A stretch of DNA of 64,000 bases from Stenotrophomonas sp. BIO128-Bstrain (GTDB lineage Bacteria > Pseudomonadota > Gammaproteobacteria > Xanthomonadales > Xanthomonadaceae): positions 992,001-1,056,000 of the forward strand of contig NZ_CP124620.1 in assembly GCF_030128875.1 (NCBI RefSeq), read 5' to 3'. The position numbers and the translations under genes were made by a program. Positions within the stretch are counted from its first letter, which is position 1. Each line of letters begins with the position of its first letter. The notes below the pieces were generated by a model. The model ran no database searches and had not been told where the DNA came from. It saw only the letters and a list, made by a program, of their open reading frames with translations. Positions 1 through 8,113 of the stretch are shown piece by piece.

Positions 1-841
1 CGCGCAGTTCCGGGTCCAGGTCATCGTAGATCGGCATCGCGCCGGCATTGACGATGCCCATGTCCATGCCCGCGCCAATGGCATGGAACAGGAACACGGA
101 GTGGATCGCCTGGCGTACGGTTTCATTGCCGCGGAAGGAGAAGGACACATTGGAGACACCGCCGGAGACATGGCAGTGCGGCAGGGTGCGCTTGATGATG
201 CGGGTGGCTTCGATGAAGTCGACCGCGTAGTTGTCGTGTTCCTCGATACCGGTGGCGACGGCGAAGATGTTCGGGTCGAAGATGATGTCCTGCGGCGGGA
301 AGCCGACCTGTTCGGTCAGGATCCGGTAGGCGCGGGTGCAGATCTCGACCTTGCGCGCGCAGGTATCGGCCTGGCCGTCCTCATCGAAGGCCATCACCAC
401 CGCGGCCGCGCCGTAGCGCAGTACCTTGCGCGCCTGCTCGATGAACTGCGCTTCGCCTTCCTTGAGCGAGATCGAGTTGACCACGCTCTTGCCCTGCAGG
501 CACTTCAGCCCGGCCTCGATCACGCTCCACTTGGACGAATCGACCATCACCGGAATGCGCGCGATGTCCGGCTCGGACATGATCAGATTCAGATAGCGCG
601 TCATCGCCTTTTCGGAATCGATCAGGCCCTCGTCCATGTTCACATCGAGGATCTGCGCGCCATTGGCGACCTGCTGGCGCGCCACTTCCACCGCCTCCTC
701 GTAACGCTCTTCCTTCACCAGCTTGCGGAACTGCGCACTGCCGGTGACGTTGGTGCGCTCGCCGATGTTGACGAACAGCAGGTCCGGGGTGATGACCAGC
801 GGCTCGAGACCGGACAGGCGGGTGTGGCGGGAAGACGTCAT
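1..841 (-). CDS. metH: Cobalamin-dependent methionine synthase, folate/cobalamin half (partial)
   Basis: This is the first 280 residues of the second MetH polypeptide; the gene runs off the left edge, so its C-terminal part is unseen. The visible part matches the methyltetrahydrofolate-binding (pterin) domain, with the conserved start RLSGLEPL, then [19 protein letters not shown] and [17 protein letters not shown]. In Escherichia coli MetH these follow the homocysteine domain in one chain. Here a new ATG at 841 starts a separate protein 63 nt after the stop of the homocysteine half, in the same frame. No clear Shine-Dalgarno sequence precedes that ATG, so translation may depend on reinitiation after the upstream gene. 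The expected cobalamin-binding and reactivation domains should lie to the left. Confidence 0.93.
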   Translation of the reverse strand, partial: MTSSRHTRLSGLEPLVITPDLLFVNIGERTNVTGSAQFRKLVKEERYEEAVEVARQQVANGAQILDVNMDEGLIDSEKAMTRYLNLIMSEPDIARIPVMVDSSKWSVIEAGLKCLQGKSVVNSISLKEGEAQFIEQARKVLRYGAAAVVMAFDEDGQADTCARKVEICTRAYRILTEQVGFPPQDIIFDPNIFAVATGIEEHDNYAVDFIEATRIIKRTLPHCHVSGGVSNVSFSFRGNETVRQAIHSVFLFHAIGAGMDMGIVNAGAMPIYDDLDPELR

Positions 842-904
842 GGGCAGGCTGGCACGGGCTGGCGGAGGAAGGTCAACGACAACGGGAACGGGGAGCAGGT
901 GCGG

Positions 905-2011
905 TCATGCCGCATCTTCCAGCGGTGGCGCCGGCAGGCGGCGCGGCGGCAGATCGGCCACCGCCTCGGCGATCGCGCGGATGTGCGCCGGGGTAGTGCC
1001 GCAGCAGCCGCCCACCAGGTTGAGCAGGCCGGCGCTGGCGAACTCGCGCAGCGTGGTCGCCATTTCTTCCGGGGTTTCGTCGTACTCGCCGAATGCATTG
1101 GGCAGGCCCGCATTCGGGTGTGCGCTGACCAGGCACTCCGCCACGGTCGACAGCGTCTCCACGTGGGGCCGCATGTCGCTGGCACCGAGCGCGCAGTTCA
1201 GCCCGATCGACAGCGGCCGACCGTGCGCGACCGAGGCGTAGAACGCCTCTGCCGTCTGCCCGGACAACGTGCGCCCGGACGCATCGGTGATGGTGCCGGA
1301 GATCATCACCGGCAGCCGCCCGCCGCGGGCATCGAACACTTCTTCGATGGCGAACAGCGCGGCTTTGGCGTTGAGCGTGTCGAAGATGGTTTCCACCATC
1401 AGGGTGTCGGCACCGCCGTCGATCAGCCCATCGATGGCCTCGCGATAGGTCTCGCGCAGCGCATCGAAGCTGGTATTGCGGAAACCCGGATCGTTCACGT
1501 CCGGGCTGATCGAGGCGGTGCGGCTGGTCGGGCCGAGCACCCCGATCACGAAGCGGGGCTTGCCCGGCGTGGTCGCCGCGACCGCATCGCAGCAGGCCCG
1601 CGCCACGGCGGCACCGGCTTTGTTGAGCTCGTAGACCAGGTGCTCAAGGTGGTAGTCGGCCTGGCTGACCGAGGTCGCGTTGAAGGTGTTGGTCTCGACC
1701 AGATCGGCACCGGCCTCCAGATAGGCGGTGTGGATGCCGCCGATGACCTCCGGGCGGGTCAACAGCAACAGGTCGTTGTTGCCCTTGAGGTCATGGCCCT
1801 GCGGCGCCTCGCCGGATGCGGCATGGTCGCAGCCGGGACCGTGGTGATGGTCGTACCCCCCGGCGAAACGCTCGCCGCGGTAATCGTCCTCCTCCAGCCC
1901 GTGCCGCTGGATCATCGTGCCCATGGCGCCATCGATGATCAGGATGCGCTGGGCCAGCGCCGTTTCCAGCGCATGCACGCGGTCGGGGTGGAGCCAGGGC
2001 AGGGATGGCAT
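905..2011 (-). CDS. metH: Methionine synthase, homocysteine-binding half
   Basis: The 368-residue protein is the homocysteine S-methyltransferase domain of cobalamin-dependent methionine synthase. The zinc site is intact: C273 in GLNCALG and C336-C337 in GGCCGTTP, with the same spacing as C247, C310 and C311 of E. coli MetH. The N-terminal DGAMGTMIQ motif is typical. Near residues 50-75 there is a His/Gly-rich insertion ([11 protein letters not shown]) before DLKGNNDLL that E. coli lacks. The gene starts 9 nt after sahR and ends at a TGA that lies in frame with the next metH half. It should supply homocysteine and zinc chemistry in trans to the folate/cobalamin polypeptide. Confidence 0.95.
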   Translation of the reverse strand: MPSLPWLHPDRVHALETALAQRILIIDGAMGTMIQRHGLEEDDYRGERFAGGYDHHHGPGCDHAASGEAPQGHDLKGNNDLLLLTRPEVIGGIHTAYLEAGADLVETNTFNATSVSQADYHLEHLVYELNKAGAAVARACCDAVAATTPGKPRFVIGVLGPTSRTASISPDVNDPGFRNTSFDALRETYREAIDGLIDGGADTLMVETIFDTLNAKAALFAIEEVFDARGGRLPVMISGTITDASGRTLSGQTAEAFYASVAHGRPLSIGLNCALGASDMRPHVETLSTVAECLVSAHPNAGLPNAFGEYDETPEEMATTLREFASAGLLNLVGGCCGTTPAHIRAIAEAVADLPPRRLPAPPLEDAA

Positions 2012-2020
2012 GGGCAGACC

Positions 2021-2950
2021 TCAGGGCTTGCTGGCAATCAGCGAAATGACTTCGAAATGCGGCGGGCGCTTCTCGCGGGTCACGGTTTCCAGGCTGGAGA
2101 CGACCAGGCCGGCCTTCTCCACGAACTTGCGCAGTTCCTTGTCGCTGAAACCAAGGTTGACGTGGCCATACGCGTCCACGGCCGCACGGTGTTCGTGACG
2201 GGCCAGGCTGCACAGCAGCAGGCGACCGCCCGGGCGCAGCACGCGCGCGCCCTCGGCGACGGCCTGGGCCGGCTTGGCCGCGTAGGTCAGTGCGTGCATC
2301 AGCACCACCAGATCGAAGCTCTGGTCGGGGAAGGGCAGGGCGTGCATGTCGCCTTCGCGCACTTCCACGTTGGCCAGCCGGCGCAGGCGCTCGCTGGCGG
2401 CGGCGACCACGCGCGCGCTGGTGTCGATGCAGACATAGCGCTTGGCATGCGGGGCGACCAGTTCGGCCAATACGCCGTCACCGGAGGCGATATCAAGCAC
2501 GTCACCGGTTTCCAGCAGCGGCAGCGCGGTGCGCGCCAGCGCCTCCCAGGTGCGGCCGGGGGAGTAATGGCGTTCCATGTCGCCGGCGACGCTGTCGGCC
2601 CAGTTCTGGTCGGCGGCGCGGCTGGCCATCACCGCGGCCACGCGTTCAGCATCCTTGCGCAGCAGCGGATCGTCGCTGCCGGTGCTCAGGGCATGCCACA
2701 ATGCGCGCTGCGCCGGATCCAGCGCGGCGTCATCGAAGCGGTAATACGCCGAGACGCCCGAGCGACGGTCGCGGACCAGGCCGGCTTCCTTGAGCCGGGC
2801 CAGATGGGTGGACACCCGCGGCTGGGCCAGCGTGGTGATGGCCGACAGCTCGGCCACGGTGAGTTCTTCCTGTTCCAGCAGCGCCAGCAGGCGCACCCGG
2901 GTGGCGTCGGCGAACACTTTCAGCCGGACGGACCAGTCCTCGAGATCCAT
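2021..2950 (-). CDS. sahR: SahR-type ArsR-family regulator fused to a methyltransferase-like domain
   Basis: The 309-residue protein has an ArsR-type winged helix at residues 1-90 (recognition-helix region PRVSTHLARLKEAGLV) and a class I SAM-methyltransferase fold after about residue 140 (VLDIASGDGVLAEL, then the acidic loop YVCIDTS). This architecture, placed at the head of metH, matches SahR, a repressor of S-adenosylmethionine-cycle genes that senses S-adenosylhomocysteine through its methylase-like domain. It is the first gene of the operon sahR-metH-metH, with 9 nt to the next start. The ATG abuts a long palindrome likely to be its own operator, so autoregulation is inferred. The assignment rests on domain order and context; ligand binding is not provable from sequence. 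Confidence 0.85.
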   Translation of the reverse strand: MDLEDWSVRLKVFADATRVRLLALLEQEELTVAELSAITTLAQPRVSTHLARLKEAGLVRDRRSGVSAYYRFDDAALDPAQRALWHALSTGSDDPLLRKDAERVAAVMASRAADQNWADSVAGDMERHYSPGRTWEALARTALPLLETGDVLDIASGDGVLAELVAPHAKRYVCIDTSARVVAAASERLRRLANVEVREGDMHALPFPDQSFDLVVLMHALTYAAKPAQAVAEGARVLRPGGRLLLCSLARHEHRAAVDAYGHVNLGFSDKELRKFVEKAGLVVSSLETVTREKRPPHFEVISLIASKP

Positions 2951-2982
2951 AAATATCTACCTATCGCGATATAGAGATATTT
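2951..2982. promoter_or_regulatory. Probable SahR operator palindrome
   Basis: A 32-bp inverted repeat is centred between 2966 and 2967. The outer arms AAATATCT and AGATATTT and the inner core TATCGCGATA share one centre; 13 of 16 base pairs match. It directly adjoins the sahR start codon and lies in the sahR / acyl-CoA dehydrogenase divergent region, as expected for an ArsR-family autoregulatory site. Binding by SahR is inferred. Confidence 0.7.
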
Positions 2983-3034
2983 TCGTCCTTTGGCGGCGGT
3001 GCGGTCAAGTCAGGCGTCCTCTCCCCGCCCCCCG

Positions 3035-3040
3035 TACAAT
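3035..3040 (+). promoter_or_regulatory. Possible -10 element of the acyl-CoA dehydrogenase gene
   Basis: TACAAT lies 57 nt upstream of the chosen GTG start. No good -35 hexamer is visible at 16-18 nt, so this is a tentative call. Confidence 0.35.
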
Positions 3041-3097
3041 CGCCCGACCGGGCCGCGCGCACTGCGGCCCCTTTCACTCTGTACCCGGGAGGGTGTT

Positions 3098-4246
3098 GTG
3101 GATTTCAGCTTTACCGAAGAGCAGTTGATGCTGCAGGACGTTGCGCGCCGTATCGCGCAGGAAAAAATCGCGCCCAGCGCCGAACACCACGATCGTACCG
3201 GCGAGTTCCCGCTGGAGAACATCCGCCTGCTGGGCGAGAACGGTCTGATGGGCATCGAAGTGCCTGAAGAATACGGCGGCGCGGGCATGGACCCGATCGC
3301 CTACGTCCTGGCGATGGTGGAGGTCGCCGCCGGAGACGCTGCGCATTCGACGATCATGTCGGTCAACAATTCGCTGTTCTGCAACGGCATCCTGACCCAT
3401 GGCAGTGAAGCGCAGAAGCAGAAGTACGTGCGCGCCATCGCCGAGGGCGAGGCCATCGGCGCGTTCGCGCTGACCGAGCCGCAGTCCGGGTCGGATGCGA
3501 CGGCGATGCGCTGCCGGGCGGTCAAGCAGGCCGATGGCACTTACGTGATCAACGGCAAGAAAAGCTGGATCACCTCCGGCCCGGTCGCCAAGTACATCGT
3601 GCTGTTTGCGATGACCGATCCGGACCAGGGCGCGCGTGGCATCACCGCGTTCATGATCGACACCGACAAGGCCGGCTTCCACCGCGGCAAGACCGAGCCG
3701 AAGCTGGGCATCCGTGCCTCGGCCACCTGCGAAATCGAGTTCCAGGATTACGTGGCGGCCGCCGAGGATGTCGTCGGCAAGGAAGGCGAGGGCTTCAAGA
3801 TCGCCATGGGCGTGCTAGACGCCGGCCGCATCGGGATCGCCTCGCAGGCGATCGGCATTGCGCGTGCCGCGTATGAGGCGACGATCGAATACGTGAAGGA
3901 CCGCAAGGCCTTCGGCGCGGCGATCGGCACCTTCCAGATGACCCAGGCCAAGATCGCCGACATGAAATGCAAGCTGGACGCAGCCCTGCTGCTGACCCTG
4001 CGCGCGGCATGGGTGAAGGGCCAGGGCAAGCGTTTCAGCAATGAAGCGGCGATCGCCAAGCTGACCGCCTCCGAAGCGGCCATGTGGATCACCCACCAGG
4101 CGGTGCAGATCCACGGCGGCATGGGCTACTCCAAGGAAATGCCGCTGGAGCGTTACTTCCGTGATGCCAAGATCACCGAGATCTACGAGGGCACCTCGGA
4201 GATCCAGCGGTTGGTAATCGCGCGCAACGAGACGGGTCTGCGCTGA
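3098..4246 (+). CDS. Acyl-CoA dehydrogenase (short/branched-chain type)
   Basis: A 382-residue FAD enzyme that oxidises an acyl-CoA to the 2-enoyl-CoA and passes electrons to ETF. The sequence shows the flavin-binding stretch FALTEPQSGSDATAM, the second signature QIHGGMGYSKEMPLERYFRD, and the catalytic glutamate region ITEIYEGTSEIQR. The start is taken as GTG at 3098 because GGAGGG sits 4-5 nt upstream and the protein then begins DFSFTEEQLMLQD, the usual family N-terminus. The reading frame stays open further upstream without homology. Substrate chain length cannot be read from the sequence; butyryl-, isobutyryl- or 2-methylbutyryl-CoA are all possible. It is transcribed away from sahR. Confidence 0.92.
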   Translation: MDFSFTEEQLMLQDVARRIAQEKIAPSAEHHDRTGEFPLENIRLLGENGLMGIEVPEEYGGAGMDPIAYVLAMVEVAAGDAAHSTIMSVNNSLFCNGILTHGSEAQKQKYVRAIAEGEAIGAFALTEPQSGSDATAMRCRAVKQADGTYVINGKKSWITSGPVAKYIVLFAMTDPDQGARGITAFMIDTDKAGFHRGKTEPKLGIRASATCEIEFQDYVAAAEDVVGKEGEGFKIAMGVLDAGRIGIASQAIGIARAAYEATIEYVKDRKAFGAAIGTFQMTQAKIADMKCKLDAALLLTLRAAWVKGQGKRFSNEAAIAKLTASEAAMWITHQAVQIHGGMGYSKEMPLERYFRDAKITEIYEGTSEIQRLVIARNETGLR

Positions 4247-4254
4247 GGTTCGAC

Positions 4255-4277
4255 GGCCACGACCCACGGTCGTGGCC
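4255..4277 (-). repeat. SMAG-like REP palindrome, degenerate head
   Basis: The stem GGCCACGACC / GGTCGTGGCC lies just 3' of the acyl-CoA dehydrogenase stop. The head reads CTGC rather than CTAC, so it is a diverged copy of the same palindrome family seen at 15560 and 40949. Confidence 0.6.
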
Positions 4278-4314
4278 TGCTGGCGACGGCCGTCGCCTCG
4301 CGACCGCCAGCCAG

Positions 4315-4339
4315 GTAGGTGCCGACCGTTGGTCGGCAC
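4315..4339 (+). repeat. SMAG (GTAG-type REP) element
   Basis: GTAG is followed by the stem GTGCCGACC, loop GTT and stem GGTCGGCAC. This is the canonical form of the Stenotrophomonas REP family. Confidence 0.8.
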
Positions 4340-4380
4340 GCGTAGTGCAGAATATGCGGTTCCGTTCTGCAGGAGATTCC

Positions 4381-4680
4381 ATGGTGATCTATCGAGGCGC
4401 AGGGTTCCTGACGCTGCTCACGCCCATCGCGGCCCTGCTGCTGTTGATGTGGCTGTGGCCGGATCCGAGCGTCGACCACGGCAATACGTCGCTGCGGCAG
4501 CTGTTGTTCGGTTTCGCCACCGGGGCGTTCATCAATGTGCTGCTGGGGACATTTCTCAATCACGGTGCGCGCGCGCCCGGCGAGCCTGCCCGTCACCATT
4601 TCTTCTACATGCCGATGCAGTGGCCGTCGCTGGCGATCGTGGTCGTCTGCGCGGTATGGGGCGCCATCCGCGTGAATTGA
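4381..4680 (+). CDS. Small integral membrane protein, unknown function
   Basis: A 99-residue hydrophobic protein with three likely membrane segments: residues 8-26 (TLLTPIAALLLLMWLW), 41-60 (LLFGFATGAFINVLLGTFL) and 80-96 (WPSLAIVVVCAVWGAI). The ATG at 4381 is chosen because AGGAG lies 5 nt upstream. I do not recognise the family. It stands alone between two SMAG groups and is followed by a bidirectional terminator. Confidence 0.75.
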   Translation: MVIYRGAGFLTLLTPIAALLLLMWLWPDPSVDHGNTSLRQLLFGFATGAFINVLLGTFLNHGARAPGEPARHHFFYMPMQWPSLAIVVVCAVWGAIRVN

Positions 4681-4701
4681 TCGCCGGCAGCTGCTCGCCA
4701 G

Positions 4702-4777
4702 GTAGTGCCGGCCGCTGGCCGGCAACCAGGCGGCCCTTCCCGAGCAACCGGAGGAGCCGGCCAGCGGCCGGCACTAC
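4702..4777. repeat. SMAG inverted dimer
   Basis: Two REP copies face each other. The first at 4702-4724 begins GTAGTGCCGGCC; the second, inverted, at 4756-4777 ends CGGCACTAC. About 31 nt separate them. The transcript could fold into one long hairpin. Confidence 0.85.
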
Positions 4778-4830
4778 CGGGATCGCTTCCGGTCAGCCAC
4801 ACATGGTGTGACCCGGCATGCATGACACAC

Positions 4831-4862
4831 AAAAAAGCCCCGGCTCGCGCCGGGGCTTTTTC
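4831..4862. terminator. Bidirectional rho-independent terminator
   Basis: Stem AAAAGCCCCGGC / GCCGGGGCTTTT with loop TCGC, flanked by an A run on one side and a T run on the other. It can serve the 99-residue membrane protein gene (plus) and the RND pump operon (minus). Confidence 0.85.
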
Positions 4863-4870
4863 GTTTCAGC

Positions 4871-4891
4871 GTGACCACCCACGGTGGTCAC
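4871..4891. repeat. SMAG-like palindrome
   Basis: GTGACCACC-CAC-GGTGGTCAC forms a 9-bp stem followed by CCTGC. It is the same general form as the degenerate copies at 4255 and 40949. Confidence 0.5.
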
Positions 4892-4924
4892 CTGCGGTGG
4901 GGCAACCGGGGCTGCCCCTGTCCC

Positions 4925-7900
4925 TTAACGATCCGGACGGTGCGCCGTGTTGGCTTCGCCCTGGCGTTCCAGGAACTCCTTGGACGGTTCGTCCAGCTTG
5001 TCGCCCAGCATGCGGCGGACCACCACGAAGAACACCGGGATCATCAGCAGACCCAGGAAGGTGGCGAACACCATGCCGCCGATCACGCCGGTACCGATCG
5101 CGTGACGTGCGTTGGCGCCGGCACCGGTGGAGATGGCCATCGGCACCACGCCCATGATGAAGGCGAAGGAGGTCATCAGGATCGGGCGGAAACGCAGGCG
5201 GGAGGCTTCGATGGTCGCTTCGCGCAGGTTCTTGCCTGCGGCCCGCTGCTCCACCGCGAACTCCACGATCAGGATCGCATTCTTCGCGGCCAGGCCGATC
5301 ACGGTGATCAGGCCGATCTTGAAGTACAGATCGTTCGGCAGGCCACGTGCGAGCGAGAAGGCCAGCGCGCCCAGGACACCCAGCGGCACCACCAGCAGCA
5401 CCGCCACCGGGATCGACCAGCTTTCATACAGCGCGGCCAGGCAGAGGAACACCACCACGATGGACAGCACCAGCAGCAGGGTCGCGGCGTTGCCGGCCAG
5501 GATTTCCTGGTAGGACATGCCCGACCAGTCGTAACCGAAGCCGGCCGGCAGGTCGTCGTTGACGATCCGTTCCATCGCCTGCATCGCCTCGCCCGAGCTG
5601 CGGCCTTCCGCCTGCGAGCCGACGATGTTGACCGCCGAGTAACCGTTGTAGCGGCTCAGCGACGGCGGGGCGGACACCCACTCGGACTTCACCACGGTGC
5701 TCAGCGGAATCATCGCCTGCGTACCGTCGGCGTTGGTCTGCAGCGTGCTGGGCGTGTAGAAGCTGTTCAACGACTCCGCACCGGTGCGGTACGGACCATC
5801 GGCCTGCAGGGTCACGCGCTTGATGCGGCCTTCATAGAAGAAGTCGTTGACGTACACCGGGGCCAGCATCAGCTGGATGGTGCTGTACACGTCCGACACC
5901 GACAGCCCCATGGTCTGCGCCTGCACGCGGTCCACGTGCAACTGCAGCTGCGGGGCGTTTTCCAGGCCGTTCGGGCGCACGCCGGTCAGCAGGTCGCTTT
6001 CCTGCGCCGCCTTGCCGAGCAGGATGTTGCGGGCCTGCGTCAACTGCTCATAGCCCACGCCGCCACGGTCCTGCAGCCACATGTCGAAGCCGCCGAACTG
6101 GCCCAGGCCCTGCACGGTCGGCAGGTTGACCACGAAGATCTGCGCTTCCTTGATGCCGAAGAACGCGCCGTTCATGTTGTTGATGAACTCGGGCACGGTG
6201 ATGTCGCGGTCCGCCCAGGGCTTGAGGCGGATGAAGCCCATGCCCACGTTTTCACCGGAACCGACGAAGCTGAAACCGGCCACCTGCAGCATGCCTTCGA
6301 AGCCATCCTGCTTTTCCAGGATGCCGCGCATCTGGGCGAAGGCGTGGTTGGTCTGCGACTTGGTCGAGCCCGGCGGCAGCTGCACGATCGCCAGCGCATA
6401 GCCCTGGTCTTCTTCGGGCAGGAAGCTGCCCGGCATGCGCGTGAACAGGAAGCCGCACAGCACGGTCAGCACCACGAACAGGATCATCCAGCGCGGGGCA
6501 TGCTTCACCGCCGAGGTGATGTGGCCCACGTAGGTGTTGCTGACCTTGTCGTAGTACTTGTTGAAGGTGCGGTAGACGATGTTCGGGTTGTCGTTGTGCG
6601 TCGGCTTGAGGAACGTCGCGCACAGTGCCGGGGTGAAGCCCAGCGCCAGGAACGCCGAGAAGGCCATCGCGATGGCGATCGTCAGCGCGAACTGCTTGTA
6701 GATCTCACCGGCGGCGCCGCCCTGCAGGGCCGACGGAATGAACACCGCCGCCAGCACCACGGTAATGGCGACCACCGCACCGGTGATCTGGGTCATGGCC
6801 TTCTGGGTGGCGGCCTTGGGCGGCAGCTTCTCCTCGGTCATGATGCGTTCGACGTTCTCGATCACCACGATCGCGTCATCGACCACGATGCCGATCGCCA
6901 GCACCATCGCAAACAGCGTCAGCTGGTTGATGGTGAAGCCGATGATGCTCATGCCCAGGAACGTGCCCAGCAGCGCGACCGGGATGACCAGGGTCGGGAT
7001 CAGCGTGGCGCGGAAGTTCTGCAGGAAGATCAGCATCACCAGGAAGACCAGCGCGACCGCTTCGATCAGGGTCTTGACCACTTCCTCGATCGAGATCTTC
7101 ACGAAGGTGGTGCTGTCGTACGGCGAGAACCAGCTGACACCGGCCGGGAAGCTCGGGGCCAGTTCGTCCATCTTGGCGGTGACCGCGTTGGCCACGTTCA
7201 GTGCGTTGGCGCCCGGCAGCAGCTGGATCGCGAAGGCACCGGTCGGCTTGCCGTTGTACTGGGTATCAAAGCCGTAGTTGTTCGCACCGAAGGCGATCCG
7301 GGCGATGTCCTTGAGCAGCACGCGCGAGCCATCGGTGTTGGCGCGCAGGATGATGTTCTCGAACTCTTCCGGCGAGCTGAAGCGGCCTTCGGCCGAGACC
7401 GTCGCGGTGAAGTAGTGGCCTTCAGGCGAGGGGTCCGAGCCCAGCGAACCGGCTGCGAACTGCACGTTCTGGTCCTTGATCGCGGCCAGCACCTGGGTGG
7501 CCGACAGGCCGTAACCCTGCATCTTTTCCGGGTTGAGCCAGATGTTCATGGCGTACTCGGAACCGAACTGCTGGGTGCTGCCCACGCCGGGGATACGTGA
7601 GATCTGGTCGAGCACGCGCGAACCGACGATGTCGTTCAAGGCATCGCGGTCGATCGAGGCGCTGTCGGACTGCAGGGCCACCACCATCAGGAAGCCGGCG
7701 TTGGCCTTGGCCACCACCACGCCCTGCTGGGTCACCTCGGTCGGCAGGCGAGGGGTCGCCAGCGACACCTTGTTCTGCACCTGGACCTGGGCGATATCGG
7801 CATCGGTGCCGGTTTCGAAGGTCAAGGTGATGGTGACGCGGCCGTTGGAGGCCGAGGAGGAGCTGAAGTACAGCAGGTGATCGATGCCGGTCAGCTGCTG

Positions 7901-8098
7901 CTCGATCACCTGGGTGACCGACTTTTCGGCGGTGTCGGCGCTGGCGCCGGGGTAGGTGGCGCTCACCGTCACCTGGGGCGGTGCGATGCTCGGGTAGGAC
8001 TCCACGCCCAGACCCAGGATCGAGATCACGCCCGCAAGCGAGATCAGGATCGCGACCACCCAGGCGAATACCGGGTGTTCAATGAAAAATTTAGGCAT
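4925..8098 (-). CDS. RND efflux transporter, HAE1 (AcrB-like) inner-membrane pump
   Basis: A 1057-residue proton-driven multidrug pump. The N-terminus MPKFFIEHPVFAWVVAI and the proton-relay aspartates in GIVVDDAIVVIENVER (TM4) are diagnostic of the AcrB/MexB branch. The length is normal for the family. It begins 15 nt after the membrane-fusion gene in the operon tetR-mfp-rnd. No outer-membrane channel gene follows, so it should borrow a TolC-type channel encoded elsewhere. Stenotrophomonas has several pumps of this layout (for example SmeGH, SmeMN and SmeOP); I cannot tell which of these it corresponds to. Confidence 0.95.
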   Translation of the reverse strand: MPKFFIEHPVFAWVVAILISLAGVISILGLGVESYPSIAPPQVTVSATYPGASADTAEKSVTQVIEQQLTGIDHLLYFSSSSASNGRVTITLTFETGTDADIAQVQVQNKVSLATPRLPTEVTQQGVVVAKANAGFLMVVALQSDSASIDRDALNDIVGSRVLDQISRIPGVGSTQQFGSEYAMNIWLNPEKMQGYGLSATQVLAAIKDQNVQFAAGSLGSDPSPEGHYFTATVSAEGRFSSPEEFENIILRANTDGSRVLLKDIARIAFGANNYGFDTQYNGKPTGAFAIQLLPGANALNVANAVTAKMDELAPSFPAGVSWFSPYDSTTFVKISIEEVVKTLIEAVALVFLVMLIFLQNFRATLIPTLVIPVALLGTFLGMSIIGFTINQLTLFAMVLAIGIVVDDAIVVIENVERIMTEEKLPPKAATQKAMTQITGAVVAITVVLAAVFIPSALQGGAAGEIYKQFALTIAIAMAFSAFLALGFTPALCATFLKPTHNDNPNIVYRTFNKYYDKVSNTYVGHITSAVKHAPRWMILFVVLTVLCGFLFTRMPGSFLPEEDQGYALAIVQLPPGSTKSQTNHAFAQMRGILEKQDGFEGMLQVAGFSFVGSGENVGMGFIRLKPWADRDITVPEFINNMNGAFFGIKEAQIFVVNLPTVQGLGQFGGFDMWLQDRGGVGYEQLTQARNILLGKAAQESDLLTGVRPNGLENAPQLQLHVDRVQAQTMGLSVSDVYSTIQLMLAPVYVNDFFYEGRIKRVTLQADGPYRTGAESLNSFYTPSTLQTNADGTQAMIPLSTVVKSEWVSAPPSLSRYNGYSAVNIVGSQAEGRSSGEAMQAMERIVNDDLPAGFGYDWSGMSYQEILAGNAATLLLVLSIVVVFLCLAALYESWSIPVAVLLVVPLGVLGALAFSLARGLPNDLYFKIGLITVIGLAAKNAILIVEFAVEQRAAGKNLREATIEASRLRFRPILMTSFAFIMGVVPMAISTGAGANARHAIGTGVIGGMVFATFLGLLMIPVFFVVVRRMLGDKLDEPSKEFLERQGEANTAHRPDR

Positions 8099-8113
8099 GA
8101 CGGAGGATTCCCG

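Noticed and set aside
83..2974. Long open frame on the plus strand opposite metH and sahR
   Set aside because: The translation is low-complexity His/Gln/Arg-rich text typical of antisense frames in high-GC codons; the opposite strand has clear MetH and SahR motifs.
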